Translations under genes and position numbers: made by a program
NCBI GenBank assembly: GCA_016873315.1
Contig: VGXL01000014.1
Span: 1-34,848, forward strand
DNA length: 34,848 nt
Direction: 5' to 3'
Source of the DNA: Phycisphaerae bacterium
Lineage (GTDB): Bacteria; Planctomycetota; Phycisphaerae; Phycisphaerales; SM1A02
The notes under the pieces: generated by a model
Seen by the model: the letters and a program-made list of their open reading frames with translations, nothing else
The model's database searches: none
What the model was told of the DNA's origin: nothing
Shown here: positions 29,123 through 34,848 of the stretch, one piece after another
Numbering within the stretch: position 1 is the stretch's first letter
Layout of the letters: each line of letters begins with the position of its first letter

Positions 29123-31657
29123 TCACTGCCCCGGCTGTGCGCGCTGGCGATTGGCCCACTCCGCACCAGCCTGCTCAACATAGGCGATCAGATCGATGAT
29201 GTCGTCCTTTGAGAACGAATCGAGCAGATGCGCCGGCATCGGGCTTGTGGGCGAGAGTGTGCGTTCACGAATCCGCGTTGCCGGCACGACCTGGCGCACC
29301 TTGCCGTAGCCGTCGATGGTCAAGGTCACCGCACCATTGCGCTCGTCCACGATTCGTCCCGTCACGGTCGAGCCGTCATCGAGCATGAGCGTGGTGAAGG
29401 CGTACTGGTCACTGACGGCCTTGCTCGGCTCGAGGATGGCCGTGATGAAGTCTGCGCGAGAGAAGCGGCTCCCGGCTGCGGTGATGTCCGGCCCGATCGA
29501 TTCGCCTGCGTCGGCGAAGCGGTGACACTGCAGGCACAAACCCGCTTCGAGGACGCGACGGCCATTGGCGAGCTGGCGTGGCGTGGTGGCTTCTGCGAGG
29601 TGCGCATGAAGGGCGTCGAGCGTCCACTCGGTGAGCGGCTTGCCACCACCAACGGCCACCGGCGCACGCTCCTCGCGCATCGCTTCACGCATGCGGTCGT
29701 AGGCCTCGCGTTCGCCCGGCGGCGTGCGGGTTTGCACCTGGCGTTCGATCGCGTCCACGAATCCTTGCAAACTGAAACCGCCGCGAAAGGCGCGGGCCCG
29801 CTCGATCCAGAGGACGAGCGTGCGCCGCTGGTCGGCCGTCAGGTCGTCGCGAAGTCGTAGTGGCATCGCGAAGGCCATTGCGTCGGTGCCATCGGTCGAC
29901 TCAAGCAGTTCCACGGTCGTGGCAATCGCCTCGGGCGATCCAAGGCTCACGAGGAGTTCGGCGAGTGTTCGGTCAAGCGCCACATCGCCTGATGGGTAGA
30001 GCTGGCCCAGCGCCGCGATGACCGAAGTTGCGGCATCGGGTGCGGGTTGCGAAGTCGTCCACGAGCTCGCGTGCTCGCCGCACCATCCTGCACCGCCGAG
30101 TCGAGCGAGCGCGATCGTTGCCACGCGCACAAGCCCCAAGCGGCACTCAACCTGATGGCACATCGGGAAGCCCTTCATGATCGCCGGGAGCGAGGTCAGC
30201 AGAGCACAACGATCCTCGTTCGTACCAACGCGTGCCAAGGCCGCCATCAACTGGAGTCGAGCGCGGAATGTGAGCGTGTCATCGTTCACGCGAGCGCGCC
30301 ATGACTCGATCGGCAAGGCTTCGATGGCGACGCGCGCGGTGAAACGCGTGAACCGGTCGGGCGAGCCGAGCAGCGGCAGGAGCGTGGCGAGCCGCGAACT
30401 CGTGACGGTCGCGTCGGGCACTGGCCCCGAGAGCATCGGTGCAAGGGCGAGTCGTTCGACCACATGCGCGGGCGTCGCCAACGGGGGATCCGTCTGGGCG
30501 ACGGTTTCCGTGCGGTGATTCCAAGCGATTCGATAGAGACCGCTCTGCGTGCCGCGGCCGCCCGTGAGGACATACAGCGCACCGAAGGGGCCAAACTCGA
30601 TGTCGGTGACCGGCATCGGTCGCCCGGTGGCGAATGGTTCCCAGCGACCGCGCCAGGTTGTCCCATCCCGGAACAGTTCCACCGTCAGGATTCGCCCATA
30701 GGACCAATCCGCGATGAAGAGCCGATCCCGCCACGGAGCGGGGAACGAGCTGTTCCGCGCGAACGTCACACCGACGGGGCTCGCAGGATCCGTGTCGACG
30801 ACCGCGGGAAGCGTGTCGATGGCCGTCGGATGCAACTTTGCACTGCCAGAACGCCAACCGAAGTCGCCGCCCTCGACCAAGTGCAGCACGCGCGGTGCGC
30901 GGTACCACGGCGCACCGATGTCCCACTCCATGTCGCTGTCGTAGGTCATCGCTTCGCCATCGACCGTGAAGTCGATGTCGCAAGCGTTGCGCATGCCGCA
31001 CGCCACGATCTCGCAGCGCGATCCATCGGTGGCGCATCGCAGCAGCAGTCCGCCTGGCGCCATGATCCCGTGCGCATGGCCGCGCGGATCCCATTCGCGT
31101 TCCGTGATCAGGTCTTCGGCCCAGTGCCGCACCGGAGAGTCCTTCGCCGCGCACTCCGGAACCGGAACATGATTGCCCAGGATGGCCCAAATCCGTCCAT
31201 CAGGTCCCTTGCGAATCCCATGCGCACCATGTTCGCCACCGCCGCCCCAGGCGTAGAGCCGCTCGTGTTGTTCATAGTTCCCATCGCCATCGGCATCGGT
31301 CAGTTTCCAGAGCCCACCACCATCCGTGGGTTCACGCGAGCTGTTGGCCCACAGCACGTGCCCGTCCACAAGAAGTCCGTGCACATCCCGCACTGGGACA
31401 TCGAGCGGCGTGATCGTGGGCGGCGTGGTCGACAGGTCGATCCGATGCAGGCCGGCGTACTGGGATCCGACGATCGCGCGGCCTTGGTCATCGAAGCACA
31501 TCGAGATCCACGAGCCGTGGCCAACACCCGCGCTCGCCAAGAGTTCGATCGTGAATCCCTCGGGCACCTTGATCAAGTCGGCCGGCGGAGCGTGGCCGCC
31601 GTCCGTGAGGGCCGGCGCAGCCACCAGCAGCGACGCGGTCAGGCCGAAGGCGCGCAT
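29123..31657 (-). CDS. PVC-type heme-binding dehydrogenase-like protein, 844 aa
   Basis: Exported (MRAFGLTASLLVAAPALTDGGHA). The first about 370 residues are a beta-propeller of the planctomycete membrane-bound dehydrogenase type (VPEGFTIELLASAGVGHGSWISMCFDDQGR, DVHGLLVDGHVLWAN, LYAWGGGGEHGAHGIRKGPDGRIW, APWRDRLFIADWSYGRIL). A helical HEAT-like middle follows (about 390-640). The C-terminal domain has a single heme-c site CLQCH near 707-711 and the PVC heme domain pattern NGRRVLEAGLCLQCHRF ... ILEPSKAVSDQY ... MLDDGSTVTGRIVDE. It probably transfers electrons from a sugar or alcohol to the cytochrome encoded upstream in the same operon; the substrate is unknown. Confidence 0.87.
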   Translation of the reverse strand: MRAFGLTASLLVAAPALTDGGHAPPADLIKVPEGFTIELLASAGVGHGSWISMCFDDQGRAIVGSQYAGLHRIDLSTTPPTITPLDVPVRDVHGLLVDGHVLWANSSREPTDGGGLWKLTDADGDGNYEQHERLYAWGGGGEHGAHGIRKGPDGRIWAILGNHVPVPECAAKDSPVRHWAEDLITEREWDPRGHAHGIMAPGGLLLRCATDGSRCEIVACGMRNACDIDFTVDGEAMTYDSDMEWDIGAPWYRAPRVLHLVEGGDFGWRSGSAKLHPTAIDTLPAVVDTDPASPVGVTFARNSSFPAPWRDRLFIADWSYGRILTVELFRDGTTWRGRWEPFATGRPMPVTDIEFGPFGALYVLTGGRGTQSGLYRIAWNHRTETVAQTDPPLATPAHVVERLALAPMLSGPVPDATVTSSRLATLLPLLGSPDRFTRFTARVAIEALPIESWRARVNDDTLTFRARLQLMAALARVGTNEDRCALLTSLPAIMKGFPMCHQVECRLGLVRVATIALARLGGAGWCGEHASSWTTSQPAPDAATSVIAALGQLYPSGDVALDRTLAELLVSLGSPEAIATTVELLESTDGTDAMAFAMPLRLRDDLTADQRRTLVLWIERARAFRGGFSLQGFVDAIERQVQTRTPPGEREAYDRMREAMREERAPVAVGGGKPLTEWTLDALHAHLAEATTPRQLANGRRVLEAGLCLQCHRFADAGESIGPDITAAGSRFSRADFITAILEPSKAVSDQYAFTTLMLDDGSTVTGRIVDERNGAVTLTIDGYGKVRQVVPATRIRERTLSPTSPMPAHLLDSFSKDDIIDLIAYVEQAGAEWANRQRAQPGQ

Positions 31658-31720
31658 GGGGCCATGCTAGGTCGCGCGCGTCAGGGCTCCAAGGACCGAT
31701 GATCACGCGGGCGCACTGCG

Positions 31721-33268
31721 TCAGGGCTTCGGGATCCGATTCAGCGTGTACATCGCCAGGTCGTGCAGAAGCGGCTCGCCGTCGGCGGCTCGCTTGAGCC
31801 CGGCTGCGCGGAGTTCGTGCACGAAAGTGGGTCGTAGGCCATCGACTGAGAGGTCGATCACGAGTCCATCGTCACTCACGCTGATGGGCGTCACAGCGAG
31901 CTGCTTGGTTTCGATCTCAGGACTGCCGTAGGGCTCGAAGTACCAGTAGGTGTAGCTCGACATCGTCCACGACTTCGGGTCGAGTGCGCTGGCGCGATCG
32001 ACCGGTTGAGTGGTCGTGATGCGGAATCCCGTGGGCATCGCGCGCATGGTCAGGAGTTCGAAGGGGATCTCGCCCTTCCACGAAAGCCGTTGCAGCCCCT
32101 CGCTACGCGAACCCGCGCTGGCCCATCCACGATTGGTTTCGCCGCACAGGATCGTGTTGGGCGACTCGAGCGCGATGCGAATGATGCCGCAATCGAATCC
32201 ATGTCGGAAGGGGAAGACCGCGCCCTGCCACTGCCCATCGACCTGCTCAAGATCGACGCGATTGATCGTCGCCGCGTACTGATCCGGCACCAAGCACTGT
32301 TCCGCGAACGGACCGAAGGCACCCGCCGGAAGCCACATCGGATTCCCCGGACTGCGACCTGCCTTGTCGTACGGGAACCACACGGCGGGCAGTCGGTAGT
32401 TGGGCATGCGATCAGCCGCTTGGGACTGCGTGATGCGATTGGGATGTTCGCCCTTGCTGCCATCAGCGTTCGGTGCGGGCCACTTCACCAAGGACTCGGG
32501 CCGCGCAGTGTCATCGACACCGAAGGGATGACCGTGATAGTCGCCGCGCACGAGTTGGCTGAGCTTGCTCGTGGCACACCACTCGCCTTGGTTGTCGGTG
32601 TAGAAGACATCGCCCCACGGCGCGACGCCGACACCGCACGGGCTGCGAAGCCCCGCGCACTCGTAGGTGATGGATCCATCGGGCGCGATGCGCACCGCCC
32701 AACCGCGCCAACGCGGTCGACCGAAGGGCTCCTCGCCGAACCCACGGTTCAGCGTGACCCACGCCGACCCATCGGGCGTGAAGGCAGGGCCGAACGCATA
32801 CTCGTGATAGTTGCCGCTGATGTCCCAGTCATCTTGCACGGTCTCGAAGTCGTCACCACGACCATCACCGTCGACATCGCGAAAGCGCGTGAGTTCCCCA
32901 CGCTGCGTCATGTAGATCCACTGGTCATCGCCGGGCTTGCGGGCAAGTCCCATCGGCTCGAGCAATCCGTCGGCGTAGAGCGTCCACGCGGGCGGCGAAC
33001 CAACTTGCTCGTTGACCATCCACAACTCGCCGCGACGCGTGCAGACGAGTGTGCGGCCACCGCCCAAAGGCAGAATGCCGCTGACTTCCGGCACGACCTC
33101 CGAGGGCCACTCGATGGTCGCGATCGTGCTGTACAGAGCCTCGCTCGCGGCGCGCGAGCGGTTGAGCGATGTCTGCGTGGCGCGCGAAACTTCGTCCCCC
33201 TGAGCATGCGCACTGGCGGTGACGATGAAGGCAGTGGCGACGACAACGAGTGGAGAGTTCATCACCAT
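31721..33268 (-). CDS. exported beta-propeller sugar-dehydrogenase-like protein, 515 aa
   Basis: Signal peptide MNSPLVVVATAFIVTASAHAQ. The next about 350 residues have a repeated propeller pattern (TLVCTRRGELWMVNE, MGLARKPGDDQWIYMTQRGELTRFRDVDGDGRGDDFE, GPAFTPDGSAWVTLNRGFG, CGVGVAPWGDVFYTDNQGEW, GDYHGHPFG), like soluble glucose/sorbosone dehydrogenases and related planctomycete exported propellers. No CxxCH heme site is present. The ATG at 33268 has GGAG five bases upstream and overlaps the previous gene by seven bases; a second ATG at 33262 overlaps its stop by one base. It is likely the dehydrogenase partner of the adjacent cytochrome; its cofactor is not shown. Confidence 0.8.
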   Translation of the reverse strand: MVMNSPLVVVATAFIVTASAHAQGDEVSRATQTSLNRSRAASEALYSTIATIEWPSEVVPEVSGILPLGGGRTLVCTRRGELWMVNEQVGSPPAWTLYADGLLEPMGLARKPGDDQWIYMTQRGELTRFRDVDGDGRGDDFETVQDDWDISGNYHEYAFGPAFTPDGSAWVTLNRGFGEEPFGRPRWRGWAVRIAPDGSITYECAGLRSPCGVGVAPWGDVFYTDNQGEWCATSKLSQLVRGDYHGHPFGVDDTARPESLVKWPAPNADGSKGEHPNRITQSQAADRMPNYRLPAVWFPYDKAGRSPGNPMWLPAGAFGPFAEQCLVPDQYAATINRVDLEQVDGQWQGAVFPFRHGFDCGIIRIALESPNTILCGETNRGWASAGSRSEGLQRLSWKGEIPFELLTMRAMPTGFRITTTQPVDRASALDPKSWTMSSYTYWYFEPYGSPEIETKQLAVTPISVSDDGLVIDLSVDGLRPTFVHELRAAGLKRAADGEPLLHDLAMYTLNRIPKP

Positions 33269-34848
33269 GCGAGCTCCGTGCGCACGGTGGCGCTGAAGGG
33301 GAACGAGGGATCCTTCGACGGCTGCAGCGGCACGCCCGCCACCAACTCCACGCGACCATCCACCGTGCGGACGAACGGTCGCGCGCCGCTGACGAAGAGC
33401 ACAGGTCCGCCATCGATGCGCCATCCCTCGCCGTCGGCGACGATCGAGGAGCCCTCGGCGAGTCGCAGCGAGATCGCATCGTCCGCAGTCCTCGCCTTGA
33501 CGGTGAAGGTGCGCGTGAGTCGCGCACCGCCAGTGAACAGCACGGTGCCGACCGCCTCGTCCACGCGCAGTCCAGGGCGCCCAATCGAGAAGGTCGGGTT
33601 TCCTTGTGCGTCGCGCTGCATGCCCAAGAACCGCAGGCCACTTTGCGATGCGCTCGGCCACGCCGCATCGGACGAGGGAAGGACGGCGACGACGGGGCCG
33701 GTCGCCACGCTGATGACCGATGATCCTGCGGGCATGCTCAGTTGTCCCGCTCGGCCACGCCAGGTGCCCTGCGCATTCATGAACTTGCCCTTCCACGCGC
33801 GAGCCAGCCGCAAGCCACCGGCGTCGTACACCGCCGACACGCGCCCAGGGAAACCGATCGCGTGACAACGCGCACCGATGCCATCCATGAATGTGCCGAA
33901 GACCATCGTGCGCGCACCGGGCTCAAGGTCGTACTCGCCAGGCGCCACGATCAACCCCTTCGGAAGCGGCATGCTGCCGCCGAGCGAGAGGTAGTTCCAG
34001 ACGCCGTCGATCTGCTTCACTCTGTCACCGCCCGCGATCTCGGGATACACGCGTTGGTCAGGTGGCCAGAACGCGGGCATGCGAGTGCCTGGTCGAAATC
34101 GCTGCGGATCCGCGAGGTAGGCGCGGAACCAACTCGGCCGAACGCGACCGTGCATGCTCGCTAGGTTCACCGCCGGAACGCCGAGGGACTTCTGTTCGCC
34201 GAGCGTGTGGCAATTCACGCAACTCGATCCGCCAGTGCCCACGATGGCTCGACCGACTTCGACCGCCTCTTCGCTGTAGGCAGACTGCGCGTCGGAGCCG
34301 ACCGCTGGATCGGCGGCGGTGAAGTGCTGCGCAAGGTGTGCGACATTCGCGCTTCCGAACTCGGGCATCCGAGTGTTCATGGAGGGCCGAACGCGTTCAG
34401 TGCCCGAGAGCATGCGCTCGATCGCCGCGGTCTGAAGTTTCGCGCCCGCGCCAGTGAGCGATGGCGGAAGGCGACCCTCGTCGCCAAGATCCACATCGCA
34501 CGTGAAGAGCGCATCGCGATCGGGTCCCACGCCGCCAAAGCCATCCCGATTGTGGCAGGCGACGCAGTTCATCCGGTCCATCGCGTGCACGATCGTCTCC
34601 TTTGGCGAGAGCGGTCGCTCCAGCGCGGCGTGGTTCACGACGAGCTGCCGCAAGATCGAACGCTGCGCCTCGTCGAAGCCGTACTGCGGAGCGGCGGCGG
34701 GAACACGGTCGGCCAGGCAGCCTGCCGAAGGGTCGAGCTCGGCCAGCGGCTTGGTCTTGAGTGTTGCGATCGCGGGCTCGTGGCAGTTCGCGCAACCCAG
34801 CGCGGTCCACTTGGTCTTGCCGACGGCGAGCAGTGCATCGTCGGGGCG
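33262..34848 (-). CDS. multiheme cytochrome c, 5' end outside window
   Basis: The frame stays open to the window edge, so the N-terminus is missing. 528 residues are visible. Three heme-c sites: CANCH (34780-34794, about residues 19-23), CVACH (about 95-99) and CVNCH (about 210-214). NTRMPEFG and PGTRMPAFW after the second and third sites supply the usual Met ligands. The C-terminal half is a beta-rich domain without heme (GARTMVFGTFMDGIGARCHAIGFPGRVSAVYDAGGLRLARAWKG...). Periplasmic electron carrier for the two dehydrogenase-like proteins downstream. A TTG at 34651-34653 could be taken for a start, but the coding continues upstream with a further heme motif. Confidence 0.85.
   Translation of the reverse strand, partial: RPDDALLAVGKTKWTALGCANCHEPAIATLKTKPLAELDPSAGCLADRVPAAAPQYGFDEAQRSILRQLVVNHAALERPLSPKETIVHAMDRMNCVACHNRDGFGGVGPDRDALFTCDVDLGDEGRLPPSLTGAGAKLQTAAIERMLSGTERVRPSMNTRMPEFGSANVAHLAQHFTAADPAVGSDAQSAYSEEAVEVGRAIVGTGGSSCVNCHTLGEQKSLGVPAVNLASMHGRVRPSWFRAYLADPQRFRPGTRMPAFWPPDQRVYPEIAGGDRVKQIDGVWNYLSLGGSMPLPKGLIVAPGEYDLEPGARTMVFGTFMDGIGARCHAIGFPGRVSAVYDAGGLRLARAWKGKFMNAQGTWRGRAGQLSMPAGSSVISVATGPVVAVLPSSDAAWPSASQSGLRFLGMQRDAQGNPTFSIGRPGLRVDEAVGTVLFTGGARLTRTFTVKARTADDAISLRLAEGSSIVADGEGWRIDGGPVLFVSGARPFVRTVDGRVELVAGVPLQPSKDPSFPFSATVRTELAW

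Noticed and set aside
32006-33865. 619-codon plus-strand frame opposite the propeller and cytochrome genes
   Set aside because: Antisense to genes with clear signal peptide and motifs; the translation has no recognisable domain and is Arg/Ala-rich as in shadow frames.

Overview
The window is GC-rich, gene-dense bacterial DNA that most resembles a member of the Planctomycetota, probably of the Phycisphaerae type. Pointers are a PVC-type heme-binding dehydrogenase, two secreted proteins ending in a VPAPGA...RRRR sorting tail (a PEP-CTERM-like variant), a secreted protein ending in two GDLNGD / ADLDGSG dockerin-like repeats, small planctomycete-style membrane proteins, and the patchy use of Shine-Dalgarno sites. 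No rRNA, tRNA, insertion sequence, phage gene or CRISPR array was seen.

Left part (1-10 kb): the 3' end of a DEAD-box RNA helicase with a basic tail; small membrane proteins; a conserved 130-residue protein; a 7Fe-type ferredoxin; a 23-residue lysine-rich gene with its own ribosome site and terminator; dapB coupled to a non-catalytic M16 peptidase homologue; an 82-residue protein; and a coupled pair of exported amidohydrolase-family proteins on the minus strand, of which only the C-terminal half of the larger one keeps metal ligands.

Middle (10-19.5 kb): a FlgM-like protein diverges from a tightly coupled plus-strand operon (SPOR-like lipoprotein, holB, CYTH protein, atpC, scpB). Two exported PEP-CTERM-like proteins, dusB, an exported alpha/beta hydrolase and an overlapping DEDDh exonuclease follow.

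Right part (19.5-34.8 kb): a GYF_2 protein, a winged-helix protein with a Fic-like C-terminus, a lamin-tail/dockerin-like exported protein, and then a minus-strand operon that looks like an incomplete ebo cluster: class I amidotransferase-like C26 hydrolase, EboE, EboC (UbiA prenyltransferase with an acidic repeat extension), the EboF-like phosphatase-superfamily protein, and a DUF3299 protein. After a DUF3500 protein comes a minus-strand operon for periplasmic oxidation: a multiheme cytochrome c (cut by the window end), a beta-propeller sugar-dehydrogenase-like protein and a PVC heme-binding protein.

The most unusual structural feature is a set of short, locus-specific tandem repeats at gene ends. 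In three cases (amidohydrolase, scpB, dusB) the repeat array starts inside the last codons of the gene. In the first two, each unit can fold into a small hairpin whose two arms differ between units in a complementary way.
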